A stretch of DNA of 44,481 nt. It comes from a virus. Of the stretch, positions 1 to 6,609 are shown piece after piece. The position numbers and the translations under genes were made by a program. Position 1 is the first letter of the stretch. Every line of letters starts with the position of its first letter. Under the pieces are notes generated by a model. It had not been told where the DNA came from, did no database searches, and worked only from the letters and a program-made list of their open reading frames with translations. Location: positions 1-44,481 of the IMG/VR virus record IMGVR_UViG_3300044987_002232; one strand, 5' to 3'.

Positions 1-160
1 CGCCGTGGCCGTGCCCTCATCGCCCGCCGTGGCCGTGCCCTCATCGCCCGCCGTGGCCGTGCCCTTGAAGCCCGCCGTGGCCGTGCCCTCATCGCCCGCC
101 GTGGCCGTGCCCTTGAAGCCCGCCGTGGCCGTGCCCTTGAAGCCCGCCGTGGCCGTGCCG
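1..160. repeat. 24-bp tandem repeat, left end
   Basis: Six full 24-bp units (1-144) and a partial seventh. Each is a constant 16-bp core followed by either tcatcgcc or ttgaagcc. Read from 1, the order of variable parts is tcatc, tcatc, ttgaa, tcatc, ttgaa, ttgaa. The array lies inside a leftward coding frame and encodes 8-residue units GTATAGDE or GTATAGFK. The same repeat occupies 44338-44481, so the sequence was opened inside the array. The two ends show no identical overlap, and true copy number may be collapsed. Confidence 0.95.
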
Positions 161-504
161 CCGATAATGGCCATTCCGTCGCAACCGTTCGCAACCAGGA
201 ATTCAGTCGCGCCTTTACGGTCGCCGCAGAAAACAACATCGCCTTTCGGAAACTTCACCTTACCAACCAAATCGCGCACGTCCGATTTAAGCACGCGCAC
301 AACAAGCCATTTAGCATCAACATCCCATTTGCCAAGCGACCCATCGCCTTCGCCGTTAAGCCAACCGTGCAAGCCGCGTCCGCAGTCGCCATCATCGCGC
401 CAATCGGGAGCTTCGACACGTCCGCTCTCGGGCCACTTGAAATTGTTGTAACTAGTCATATCGGCGTTGCAGGTGCGAAGAATCAAGACCGTTTCATTTT
501 CCAT
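1..504 (-). CDS. GTATAG-repeat phage protein, N-terminal part (continues at 44481)
   Basis: This is the first 168 codons of a gene whose remainder is at 44194-44481. The last codon here (GCG) is followed in frame by GGC at 44481, giving a predicted protein of about 263 residues. The ATG at 504 is preferred over the in-frame ATG at 459 because it has an upstream GAGG and adds ETVLILRTCNAD, a stretch I recall at the start of homologous phage proteins. The globular N-terminal domain (about residues 1-130, with WPESG and GLHGWLNGEGDG) is followed by octapeptide repeats GTATAG(DE/FK). Such proteins occur in many tailed phages and I know of no established function. The regular small-residue and Thr repeats suggest a beta-solenoid; that is inference. 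It follows a terminator-like hairpin and precedes the ParB-like gene. Confidence 0.85.
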   Translation of the reverse strand, partial: MENETVLILRTCNADMTSYNNFKWPESGRVEAPDWRDDGDCGRGLHGWLNGEGDGSLGKWDVDAKWLVVRVLKSDVRDLVGKVKFPKGDVVFCGDRKGATEFLVANGCDGMAIIGGTATAGFKGTATAGFKGTATAGDEGTATAGFKGTATAGDEGTATAGDEGTATA

Positions 505-529
505 TTTCGCCTCAAAATTATTGCGCTAT

Positions 530-567
530 CGAAATAACCCCGGACACCGGCAATCGCCGGGCCGGGG
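530..567 (-). terminator. Rho-independent-like terminator, leftward
   Basis: A GC-rich stem pairs 538-543 (CCCCGG) with 562-567 (CCGGGG) and 547-551 with 556-560 around an AATC loop. Reading leftward it is followed by TTATTT. It sits between the end of the gene at 590 and the start at 504, so it would end or attenuate leftward transcription before the GTATAG-repeat gene. Confidence 0.55.
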
Positions 568-589
568 CGTCCTTTCGGACCTGTTCACA

Positions 590-1390
590 TCAGAACGGCA
601 GCAGCTTTCCCGCCGCCGAATCGGCGTTGATCGCCGTGAGCACGCTCGCCCAATCGTCGCCCGTCATCGCGTCCTGGGTTTTTCCGGTCGCATCCGTGTA
701 GCCCCACCAGATCGTTTCGAGTTCCGTCTTGCGGTCGGCAGGCGTCTTGTCATCGAAGCTGGTCAGCTCGCAGAACCGACCGAACACGGAATCCATGTTC
801 GCCCCCACCGGCTTGACCGTAGGCATGGCCGGACGGCTCGGCGGGGCGGCTGGCTTGGCAGTGGCGGGTTTGGCGGGGCCGTCCTCCAACCCCTGCGGCG
901 GGGTCTGCGGGGGCTTGCGCGTCACCGGCTGGGGGCCGGCTGCGGCGCGGAACTTGGAGCCAAACTTGGCGAGAATGGATTTCTTCTCACCCTCTTCCGG
1001 CATCTTCAACCCGCGCCCGCCGCCTCCACCGGGCGGATTCACCCACTTGATTTCCGGGAACATCTTGCCGATGTACTTCTCGTTCGTCCCGTTGTAGAGC
1101 TTGTTCTCGACTTCGACCTCGACCTCGAAGCCCGACAGGTCGGCACCGACGAAATGAGAGCACAGGTTTTCGAGCGTGCCGTCCCACCCGTAGAGCGCCT
1201 TGAGCGTGTCCACGTTTTTCGTCTGAAGCATGTTCGGGTTTTTCGCGTTGCTACCCGAATAGAGGCAGTGCGAGCCGCGAATCTCGGGTCCGCCCTCGAT
1301 GGCGTAGATGATATAAACCATCAACGCGCCGCTTTTCGTTTCTTCAACCGTCGCCGTTTTCGGCCTCGCCCTGTATGTCCCGTTTTCCAT
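590..1390 (-). CDS. Putative ssDNA-binding / recombination-module protein
   Basis: A 266-residue protein; ATG at 1390 is chosen because the in-frame extension upstream runs into the preceding gene. Residues about 1-125 form a compact N-terminal domain with an FEVEVEVENK strand and GKMFPEIKWV. A Gly-rich stretch and a long Pro/Ala-rich linker (about 125-195) follow, then a short C-terminal domain ending DSAAGKLLPF. Position directly after a Sak4-like ATPase and a Cas4-like nuclease, and the OB-fold-like beginning with a disordered tail, fit the DUF669-type or SSB-like proteins found in phage annealing modules. That function is inferred from context and architecture; no diagnostic motif is visible. 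Confidence 0.6.
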   Translation of the reverse strand: MENGTYRARPKTATVEETKSGALMVYIIYAIEGGPEIRGSHCLYSGSNAKNPNMLQTKNVDTLKALYGWDGTLENLCSHFVGADLSGFEVEVEVENKLYNGTNEKYIGKMFPEIKWVNPPGGGGGRGLKMPEEGEKKSILAKFGSKFRAAAGPQPVTRKPPQTPPQGLEDGPAKPATAKPAAPPSRPAMPTVKPVGANMDSVFGRFCELTSFDDKTPADRKTELETIWWGYTDATGKTQDAMTGDDWASVLTAINADSAAGKLLPF

Positions 1391-1416
1391 GTCCTCGTCC
1401 CTTCGTTGTTGTTTTT

Positions 1417-2262
1417 TTAACCGATGATCTTGGCCCACACTTCCGACCCGTCGCCGTCCAGAGGAAGCTGCTCGTTCGTCGAGCGGCTTTTCGCCATGCA
1501 GTGCGGCAGCTCAGCCGTGTAGATGGTCCGCGTGCCGGAGCCCTGGCCCTTGCCGTCCTTTGTCACGTTCACGTCATACCCGACGAACAGGACATGATCG
1601 GCCCACTCGCGGGTCCGCAGGCGAATCGACGCCTTGCCCGACGCGGGCGATTGCAGGCGCGGCTCGTAGCGCAGCCAATCCTCGCCGGACGGGTTCGGGA
1701 CCGTGCTCGTGCAGTCGTGGCAGATGAGGACCACATTGCGACCGGCGCGGCTATGGCGATCCAGGTCGCCGAGCAGGCAGAGGAACGTGTCGAACACGTA
1801 GCCGTAACCCTTGCCGTAACCATAGCCCTCTACCGACGTGCAGCGCTTCCCGTCCTGCATCACGTTTTCAAGAGTCCAGGCAATCGCCAGTTCCTCGGCC
1901 TTGGTCGCCGTGTCGATCACGATGGACTTGACGCCCTCCCATCCGTCCGCCTGCAAGACGCCGCGCAGCGCCGCCCAATCGCGCACGCCGTCAACCGGCA
2001 TGATATTGGCAGTGCGTCCCGCCGCGTCGAGCTGGGGGCGCAGACGGGGCAGCGACTCGTCCAAGTCGATGAACGCCACCGGACCCGGCAACAGGGTCGC
2101 CAGCGTGGTCTTGCCGATGCCGCCAGGACCGTACAGCAGAATGCGGTGTCCGCTAGCCTTTTGGATCTGGCCGAACGTGACTTGTTTCCTCAGCTCAGGT
2201 TGCGCCTGAACAGGCGGGGCCGTGGGGCCGATGCGACGTGTAGGAATCGGGGTTGCGGGCAT
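1417..2262 (-). CDS. Sak4-like AAA/RecA-fold ATPase
   Basis: A 281-residue P-loop NTPase. A disordered N-terminus of about 28 residues leads to a Walker A GPGGIGKTT (about 45-53), a FIDLDES strand, and a Walker B-like strand SIVIDTAT (about 113-120). NVVLICHD fits the sensor strand. This is the pattern of phage AAA_24/Sak4 proteins, RecA-core ATPases that act with a phage SSB in single-strand annealing or replication-coupled recombination. Its neighbours, an exonuclease upstream and a putative SSB downstream, fit that pairing. The start is the ATG at 2262, 20 bp after the nuclease stop. The exact subfamily is inferred. Confidence 0.8.
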   Translation of the reverse strand: MPATPIPTRRIGPTAPPVQAQPELRKQVTFGQIQKASGHRILLYGPGGIGKTTLATLLPGPVAFIDLDESLPRLRPQLDAAGRTANIMPVDGVRDWAALRGVLQADGWEGVKSIVIDTATKAEELAIAWTLENVMQDGKRCTSVEGYGYGKGYGYVFDTFLCLLGDLDRHSRAGRNVVLICHDCTSTVPNPSGEDWLRYEPRLQSPASGKASIRLRTREWADHVLFVGYDVNVTKDGKGQGSGTRTIYTAELPHCMAKSRSTNEQLPLDGDGSEVWAKIIG

Positions 2263-2282
2263 GACTTCTCTCTCCTTGTGAT

Positions 2283-3362
2283 TTAACCGATGGAATCGCC
2301 AACAGTTGACAACTCTTCAAACTTGTTTCCGACCTGATAGCCGGGGGGCGGATTCGCCGGATCAACGGCGATGTTCTGCATACAGAACTGCTCATAGTCG
2401 CAGTTGCCGCACGTCATCTTGCCGCAGTTCCTGGCGAACGCGTGTTCCGCGCGAGCCGCCTTGCGCGACGCCGCACGCAGACCGATGATCTGGCGCGAAA
2501 TGCCGAGGCGCTGAACCTCGAACTCAGCAAGGTCCGCCTCCAGGATCGGCACCTCGCGGCGGGCGAAGTAGAACTCGGGCCGCGCCTGGATGTCGGCCAT
2601 GAGTCGTTCCCCGAACTGCTCGGCGGTCTCGGGCGCACCCTGGACGACCTCACCCTTTTCCTTGTCGGCAGTCTGTTTCGGAGTGCCGTCCTTTTTGACG
2701 ACGCGGGAGCCGTCCGCCGCCAGCACGATCTTGAGATTCTGTTCGTCGAGCGCCGGCACGTTCGACAGGGGGCGGATGCTCGGCTTGCGCGTCACGTCGT
2801 AGATGATCTTCGTAGGGTTCCAGTGGTGAATCCGCGCCGCGCCGACGTACTGGAAAATTTGACTGTTGAACCGCAGCACGTTCCAGTATTTCGACTCGGC
2901 TGAAATGTCCTCGCTGGTCGTCTTGTGTTCCATCAGGCACTCGTCGCCGTCCACCGTCACGCCGAGCCCGTCGATCTTCCCGGCAACGTCGAACGTGCGG
3001 GAGCCCGCGAGCGGGAAGCGGAATTCCTGTTCGGGGTAAAGATTCTTGATAATCTCCAACTCGCCGCCGTATTGAGCGTAGTACCCCGCGAGCATGGCGC
3101 TCAGCGTGGCAACGTCCAATTCCTCGAACGTGTCGGCCTTGGCGATTGCGGCTGCCAGGGCGTCGTCGTAGCCCATGCCCTGCCACCGGCACTCCATGGC
3201 GATATGCCAGGCCGAACCGAACCGGAGCGCGTGCGAGTTGCGGACTGGTTTCAGCCCGACCTCGTAGCGCCAGTAGTACATGCGCTGACACCGCAGAAAC
3301 GTGGCGCTGCATGATGCGGTAATCAAATCGCGGCCCTTGACAACTTTCGTCTCATCCGTCAT
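2283..3362 (-). CDS. Cas4/RecB-like PD-(D/E)XK exonuclease with Fe-S cysteines
   Basis: A 359-residue nuclease. Visible motifs are RFGSAWH (H about 53), GKIDG (D about 131) and LMEHKTTS (E145-x-K147), the RecB-family active site. Cys25 together with C318, C321 and C327 gives the C...C-x2-C-x5-C arrangement that holds a 4Fe-4S cluster in Cas4/AddB-type nucleases. The likely role is resection of DNA ends for Sak4/SSB-mediated recombination. ATG at 3362 has a GAGG upstream, and an intergenic hairpin (3397-3420) precedes the gene. There are no cas genes nearby, so this is a phage recombination nuclease and not part of a CRISPR system. Confidence 0.85.
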   Translation of the reverse strand: MTDETKVVKGRDLITASCSATFLRCQRMYYWRYEVGLKPVRNSHALRFGSAWHIAMECRWQGMGYDDALAAAIAKADTFEELDVATLSAMLAGYYAQYGGELEIIKNLYPEQEFRFPLAGSRTFDVAGKIDGLGVTVDGDECLMEHKTTSEDISAESKYWNVLRFNSQIFQYVGAARIHHWNPTKIIYDVTRKPSIRPLSNVPALDEQNLKIVLAADGSRVVKKDGTPKQTADKEKGEVVQGAPETAEQFGERLMADIQARPEFYFARREVPILEADLAEFEVQRLGISRQIIGLRAASRKAARAEHAFARNCGKMTCGNCDYEQFCMQNIAVDPANPPPGYQVGNKFEELSTVGDSIG

Positions 3363-3396
3363 TCTATGTACCTCGTTCGTTGTTTCTCGTTTTGGA

Positions 3397-3420
3397 GCCT
3401 CCCTGTACCAGCGGGGAGGC
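3397..3420. promoter_or_regulatory. Intergenic hairpin upstream of Cas4-like gene
   Basis: Perfect 7-bp stem GCCTCCC / GGGAGGC with a 10-nt loop, between the stop at 3425 and the start at 3362. Rightward it is followed by TTCTCTATTT, which would suit an antisense terminator. Leftward it precedes the ribosome-binding site. Its role is uncertain. Confidence 0.45.
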
Positions 3421-3424
3421 TTCT

Positions 3425-3625
3425 CTATTTGCCCGCATCCATCGGATGCAGATTAAACCGCCGCTTGTTCGCGACATATTCGCGGTACGTCGAGCTGGTC
3501 GGCTTAATGCCAGAGCTCCACGGCTCGCCCTTCTCAAACCCATCGTTGCTGTTCACGATGTCGGGCGCGGTCATCTCGACCAGTTGCCCTGATTCACAGT
3601 TGACAATATTCTCTTCCTCGTTCAT
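3425..3625 (-). CDS. Small hypothetical protein
   Basis: A 66-residue acidic, soluble protein beginning MNEEENIVN. The ATG at 3625 is preferred to the in-frame start at 3655 because GGAAGAGG lies just upstream. It contains an SSTYREYVANKR segment near the middle but no recognisable domain. It lies in the early leftward operon between the HTH protein and the recombination nuclease, with a hairpin on each side. Confidence 0.6.
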   Translation of the reverse strand: MNEEENIVNCESGQLVEMTAPDIVNSNDGFEKGEPWSSGIKPTSSTYREYVANKRRFNLHPMDAGK

Positions 3626-3648
3626 CCTATCGACCTCTTCCTTTGTTC

Positions 3649-3675
3649 GGCCCACTCGGTTACAGCCGATGGGCC
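3649..3675. promoter_or_regulatory. Intergenic hairpin / rightward terminator-like element
   Basis: GGCCCA (3649-3654) pairs with TGGGCC (3670-3675) and TCGG with CCGA, around a TTACAG loop. Rightward it runs into TCTTTTATTT, a good intrinsic-terminator tail. Leftward it sits between the HTH gene stop and the next ribosome-binding site. It may block antisense transcription or modulate the leftward mRNA. Confidence 0.5.
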
Positions 3676-3679
3676 TCTT

Positions 3680-3901
3680 TTATTTGCGCCCGTTTTCCCA
3701 CCACTCGATTAGATGCACCGGGCGAACGCGGTAAGACTTGCCGACCGCCTTGCACTTGATCCTTCCGGTACGCAGATATTTCCGCACCACGAGACGCGGC
3801 GACAGGTCCAGAATGACGCCTATGTCGTTCGGCGTGAGGCCGCGCTCGATCCCCTTCACGAACTCCCGCCTGACTTCAACACCGTTGACGAGTGCGCCCA
3901 T
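3680..3901 (-). CDS. Excisionase/MerR-like helix-turn-helix protein
   Basis: A 73-residue protein. The ATG at 3901 follows GGAGGG, so it is preferred over the longer in-frame start. The sequence LTPNDIGVILDLSPRLVVRKYL, then RIKCKAVGKSYRV and HLIEWWEN, has the layout of the short winged-helix HTH_17/excisionase family: a helix-turn-helix, a wing, then a Trp-containing helix. Candidate roles are an excisionase for the integrase at 5176-6309, or a small regulator. Its place in the early leftward operon controlled by the repressor fits excision on induction. Confidence 0.65.
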   Translation of the reverse strand: MGALVNGVEVRREFVKGIERGLTPNDIGVILDLSPRLVVRKYLRTGRIKCKAVGKSYRVRPVHLIEWWENGRK

Positions 3902-3909
3902 GTTCCCTC

Positions 3910-4164
3910 CTACCGCGTTGCCAGCACCCACACGAACGCCACCACAGCGCCTACCGCAAACGCCGCCATCGTCAGCGCGTCCGCCTTCGTCACCGTCGGC
4001 GGCGCGTAGACCGTGCGACGAAACGTGCTGGCCTGATACTCGCTCATCGGCAGGTGACTCGGCGTGACGCTCCTGGGCGTGCGGCCAGTGCGAATCTCGC
4101 GCATGTCGGCCTGTTCCTGGCGCTCGATGCGTTCGGCGCGTTGTTCGGGGGTTTCAGAGATCAC
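3910..4164 (-). CDS. Small C-terminally anchored membrane protein
   Basis: An 84-residue protein with a charged, Glu/Arg-rich N-terminal half and one hydrophobic C-terminal segment (about residues 63-82, AAFAVGAVVAFVWVLA), so probably a tail-anchored inner-membrane protein. It starts at a GTG that overlaps the upstream stop as GTGA, which implies translational coupling. No family was recognised. Small membrane proteins in early phage operons often act in exclusion or host takeover, but nothing here shows which. Confidence 0.6.
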   Translation of the reverse strand: MISETPEQRAERIERQEQADMREIRTGRTPRSVTPSHLPMSEYQASTFRRTVYAPPTVTKADALTMAAFAVGAVVAFVWVLATR

Positions 4165-4400
4165 TTGACCACCTCTTTCAGCAGGTTCGGATACTTGGCC
4201 TTAATCTTCGCTTCCAGCACCTTGCTCCGCCGACGTGACGCCACAGGAAACGATGCGACGCCGGAATCGTGAAGCATCCCCTTGAGGGTCATCCGCAGGT
4301 GAACGACGCTCACCCCGCAGACACCGGCAACGTCAGTAATCCCGACAAACCGAATCGACCGCCGCATCATCGGCTTCTTTTGGCTTGCGCCTTTTTGCAT
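4161..4400 (-). CDS. First leftward gene: putative HTH regulator
   Basis: A 79-residue basic protein. After a Lys/Arg-rich N-terminus, FVGITDVAGVCGVSVVHLRMTL reads as a helix-turn-helix. A basic tail ends AKYPNLLKEVVK. ATG at 4400 has AGGAG six bases upstream. As the first gene from the operator-controlled leftward promoter it occupies the position of a Cro-like or early antirepressor/regulator gene; that role is inferred from position and the HTH-like segment. Confidence 0.65.
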   Translation of the reverse strand: MQKGASQKKPMMRRSIRFVGITDVAGVCGVSVVHLRMTLKGMLHDSGVASFPVASRRRSKVLEAKIKAKYPNLLKEVVK

Positions 4401-4456
4401 GACTTACTCCTGGTTTTTAGGTATTCTCTAAACGGAACGTGTTGCTAATGTCATGA

Positions 4457-4485
4457 AAGATACACCGATTAGGTGTTCGGGTCAA
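4457..4485 (-). promoter_or_regulatory. Leftward early promoter (sigma70-like)
   Basis: On the minus strand, TTGACC (4485-4480) is followed by exactly 17 nt and TATCTT (4462-4457). The 15-bp operator at 4462-4476 lies almost entirely in the spacer, so repressor binding would exclude polymerase. It drives the leftward early/replication operon starting at 4400. Confidence 0.75.
4462..4476. promoter_or_regulatory. Repressor operator 1
   Basis: Perfect inverted repeat ACACC-GATTA-GGTGT in the spacer of the leftward promoter. Its position and symmetry suit a dimeric XRE repressor encoded at 4502-4972. Confidence 0.7.
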
Positions 4486-4499
4486 CACCGAATAGGAGT
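4485..4499. promoter_or_regulatory. Repressor operator 2, over the repressor RBS
   Basis: ACACC-GAATA-GGAGT, a near copy of operator 1 with one mismatched position in the right arm. It lies 23 bp from operator 1, centre to centre, about two helical turns. It abuts the leftward -35 and covers the AGGAG before the repressor ATG, so it could mediate cooperative binding and autoregulation. Confidence 0.6.
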
Positions 4500-4501
4500 T
4501 T

Positions 4502-4972
4502 ATGGGTAAAAATACCTTAGGTGATAGGTTGAAAATCCTGAGAGGAGGCCGCTCTCAGACTGATTTTGCTAGGGAATTTGGCTTGATTCAACAGACGTAC
4601 GCACGCTGGGAAAATAATTCTCGCGAGCCGAGCGTAGATGAAATTTTAAAAGTTTCACACCGTTGCGGTGTAACAACTGACTGGCTTTTGGGCGTGGACG
4701 ACGAAAAAACGGAGCACGCAAAGCCGCCCGTGTTGCGATCCACAGCGCCCCCGCAGATCACGCAAGAGGGATTGGAAAACCTGATCCTTCAAAACACGGA
4801 GCTGAGCCACGCCGCGAAAGACCTTGGCGAGTCGCATAAACAGCTCATCGCGATCAACGCCGATTTGTCGAAACAACTGGTCGAAATGTGCAAGGAAGCC
4901 CTTCGACAAAAAGCCTGCACGCCTGCCAAGGATGTCAAGGATGGTGGCGGGCGTGCCACGAAAACTGCATAG
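4502..4972 (+). CDS. XRE-family phage repressor (CI-like)
   Basis: A 156-residue protein. Residues about 5-63 form a classic XRE helix-turn-helix: LGDRLKILRGG, SQTDFAREFGLIQQTYARWEN, REPSVDEILKVSHRCGVTTDWLLG. A Pro-rich linker and a Leu-rich helical region (about 88-140) follow, probably for dimerisation. There is no Ser/Lys LexA-type protease domain, so induction is unlikely to be RecA-stimulated self-cleavage. The gene is divergent from the leftward operon and faces two operators. It is more AT-rich than its neighbours. Confidence 0.85.
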   Translation: MGKNTLGDRLKILRGGRSQTDFAREFGLIQQTYARWENNSREPSVDEILKVSHRCGVTTDWLLGVDDEKTEHAKPPVLRSTAPPQITQEGLENLILQNTELSHAAKDLGESHKQLIAINADLSKQLVEMCKEALRQKACTPAKDVKDGGGRATKTA

Positions 4973-4988
4973 GGATAAGGGGTGCGGT

Positions 4989-5192
4989 ATGATTGAATAT
5001 CTTCAGTGGGCTATTGGAACAGTTTTGTTCGTAGGCGGCTTTATGCTCTACGCTTACATCGACACGACAAAAACCAGATTCGAGAAATACGAGCAGAGAG
5101 AGTTCAAACTGATCGACCAAAACGGCGAGCTGATCGCCGAAAACAAGCGACTACGCGAAGCGCTGGAAAATCGGAATGCCCCGCCGAAGTAA
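4989..5192 (+). CDS. Small membrane-anchored coiled-coil protein
   Basis: A 67-residue protein with an N-terminal transmembrane segment (about 5-25, LQWAIGTVLFVGGFMLYAYI) followed by a charged helix with heptad-like Leu/Ile spacing (about 33-62). Topology is probably an inner-membrane anchor with a cytoplasmic coiled coil. It overlaps the integrase start by 17 nt, so both are likely in one lysogeny-side transcript with the repressor. No family was recognised; a lysogenic conversion or superinfection-exclusion role would fit the position but is speculative. Confidence 0.6.
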   Translation: MIEYLQWAIGTVLFVGGFMLYAYIDTTKTRFEKYEQREFKLIDQNGELIAENKRLREALENRNAPPK

Positions 5193-6309
5193 AAACCGAT
5201 ACGGGCGCGGCACGATCAACCCGGTAAAGATCGGGTCCGGGTTCGCCTGTTTCCTGTTCCACGATGGCAAGCGCCACCGCTCGCAGCAGACGACCCTTGA
5301 GGCGGCCCGCGCGTGGATCGACATGACCGAGAGCGCCACCGGGGCCAACCGCCCTCCGTTGACGAGGGTGCAGATGGCGGACGCGGCCAACGCCGTCAGC
5401 ATCATGCCGCCAGGGTTCACGCTCACGGACGCGGCCCGAGTCATGGCGGAACGCTACGGGACCAGCGCCATCACGCCTACGAGCCTCACGGATGCGCTCA
5501 GCCGGTTTGAGGCGGCACGCGCCAAGCGGGTCAAGGCTGTAACCATCAAGGGCTACCGCAGCGCCGTGAAGCGGCTGGCCGTGTTCGCCGGGGGCAACGT
5601 AGCCGACGTGACCGCCGAGCAGGTCGAGGCGTTTCTCGACGACCTCAGCCCGACGACGCGGAACTCCGTGCTGCGGAACCTGTCGGCGTTTTTCGGGTGG
5701 TGCAAGGCGAAGGGGCTCACGCGCTCAGTCGTAACCGATCAGATCGAGAAGGCCCGCACCGTAGAGCCGCCCAAGGGAGTGCTCACGCCGGCAGCCGCCG
5801 AGGCGCTACTCCGCGAGGCCGAGAAATCCGCGCCGCACTTCATCCCGTACTTCGCCCTGGGCCTGTTCGCGGGCATCCGACCGGGCGAGCTGGCCCGCCT
5901 GCTACCAGAGAAGATCAGCTTCATGTTCGTCATGCTGGACGGCGCAGTCACGAAGGCGGCAAGCGCCCGCACCGTCCGCATCCGCCCGAACCTCCGCGCG
6001 TGGCTGGACGCCTACCCGCCCAGGAGCCCCATCGCGCCATTCAACGACCGCAACAGATTCAGGGCCATCGCCCGAATCGTCAAGGCCGCTGGCATCGCGT
6101 GGCCCCCGGATTGCATGCGGCACTCATTCGCCACCTATGCCTATGACGAGACGCACGACGCCGCGCTCGTGGCGTCTGAAATGGGCCACGCCGGAACCGC
6201 CATCTTTTTCAAGCACTACCGCGCCATGTGCCACCCAGGCGACGGGGCGAAGTTCTTTTCCATCATGCCGAAAATAATAAACCCCGCCAGGGTTAATGGC
6301 GGGGTTTAA
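5176..6309 (+). CDS. int: Tyrosine-recombinase integrase
   Basis: A 377-residue site-specific recombinase. The N-terminus (1-45) has the basic arm-binding look. A SAM-like core-binding domain spans about 100-195. The catalytic domain carries R235 (AGIRPGEL), K260, R315 in CMRHSFATY, H338 in EMGHAG and the nucleophile Y348 in KHYRA. The first position of the usual HxxR motif is Asp (D312). It integrates the phage at a tRNA gene, judged from the attP immediately downstream, and follows the repressor and membrane-protein genes on the lysogeny transcript. Confidence 0.93.
   Translation: MPRRSKNRYGRGTINPVKIGSGFACFLFHDGKRHRSQQTTLEAARAWIDMTESATGANRPPLTRVQMADAANAVSIMPPGFTLTDAARVMAERYGTSAITPTSLTDALSRFEAARAKRVKAVTIKGYRSAVKRLAVFAGGNVADVTAEQVEAFLDDLSPTTRNSVLRNLSAFFGWCKAKGLTRSVVTDQIEKARTVEPPKGVLTPAAAEALLREAEKSAPHFIPYFALGLFAGIRPGELARLLPEKISFMFVMLDGAVTKAASARTVRIRPNLRAWLDAYPPRSPIAPFNDRNRFRAIARIVKAAGIAWPPDCMRHSFATYAYDETHDAALVASEMGHAGTAIFFKHYRAMCHPGDGAKFFSIMPKIINPARVNGGV
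6279..6307. terminator. Hairpin at the integrase stop codon
   Basis: Perfect 10-bp stem AAACCCCGCC / GGCGGGGTTT with a 9-nt loop, overlapping the integrase TAA. Leftward it is followed by ATTATTTT, rightward only by AAGTTG. It is probably a terminator, better formed for leftward reading or bidirectional, insulating int from the attP and structural region. Confidence 0.55.
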
Positions 6310-6385
6310 GTTGTCGGCGATATTTTCCGCGTTCAGATCATGGTGCCCTCCGTTCGCTGAATTTGGACTTGAAGGCATCACGGTA

Positions 6386-6403
6386 TTCCAACTTTTTTCC
6401 AAC
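6386..6403 (+). promoter_or_regulatory. Integrase arm-type sites, left pair
   Basis: Two copies of TTCCAAC (6386-6392 and 6397-6403) in the same orientation, 11 bp apart, one helical turn. They lie left of the tRNA-like core and mirror the right pair at 6592-6609. Confidence 0.55.
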
Positions 6404-6442
6404 GTCAACCTTAAACCGTTCGGCGGCAACGGGTGTCAGGAC

Positions 6443-6488
6443 CTTTCTAATCCGACGGTCGCGTGTTCGAGCCACGCCGGGGGTGCCA
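6443..6488 (+). other. attP: attP core: 3' half of a tRNA-Arg(TCT)-like gene
   Basis: The sequence reads as a tRNA from the anticodon loop (TTTCTAA, anticodon TCT) to the 3' end: variable region, T-arm GCGTG-TTCGAGC-CACGC (6461-6477), acceptor strand CGGGGGT (6478-6484), discriminator G and CCA (6486-6488). The 5' half and a matching anticodon stem are absent, so it is not a functional tRNA. It is the identity segment expected of a phage that integrates into a tRNA 3' end. The adjacent integrase supports this. The exact left boundary of the core is uncertain. Confidence 0.8.
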
Positions 6489-6591
6489 TTAAAAACCCCA
6501 TATTTTCAAGGGTTTCAGGCGGGTCCGCCGCGCCACTCCAAAAACAGTAAGGGGCGTTTAGGGGCGTTGAGCGGCTATTTTTGTCGTTTTA

Positions 6592-6609
6592 TTCCAACTC
6601 TATTCCAAT
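6592..6609 (+). promoter_or_regulatory. Integrase arm-type sites, right pair
   Basis: TTCCAAC (6592-6598) and TTCCAAT (6603-6609), same orientation and again 11 bp apart. With the left pair they bracket the core by about 40 and 104 bp, the P/P' arm layout of lambda-type attP sites. Confidence 0.55.

Noticed and set aside
1-160. CRISPR array from the 24-bp repeats
   Set aside because: The repeats are contiguous with no unique spacers, and they encode a regular octapeptide in frame.
5-451. Rightward open frame of 148 residues with AVAVP(SSP/LKP) repeats
   Set aside because: It is the antisense reading of the GTATAG-repeat gene, whose leftward frame has a conserved N-terminal domain, SD site and C-terminal cap.
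467-2286. Rightward open frames of 317 and 303 residues
   Set aside because: Antisense to the SSB-like and Sak4-like genes, which have recognisable domains.
2283-3362. A CRISPR-Cas adaptation gene (cas4)
   Set aside because: Although Cas4-like, it sits in a phage recombination module and no cas1, cas2 or array is present.
6443-6488. A complete tRNA gene
   Set aside because: Only the 3' half from the anticodon loop is present. There is no D-arm and no matching 5' acceptor strand, so it is an attachment-site remnant.
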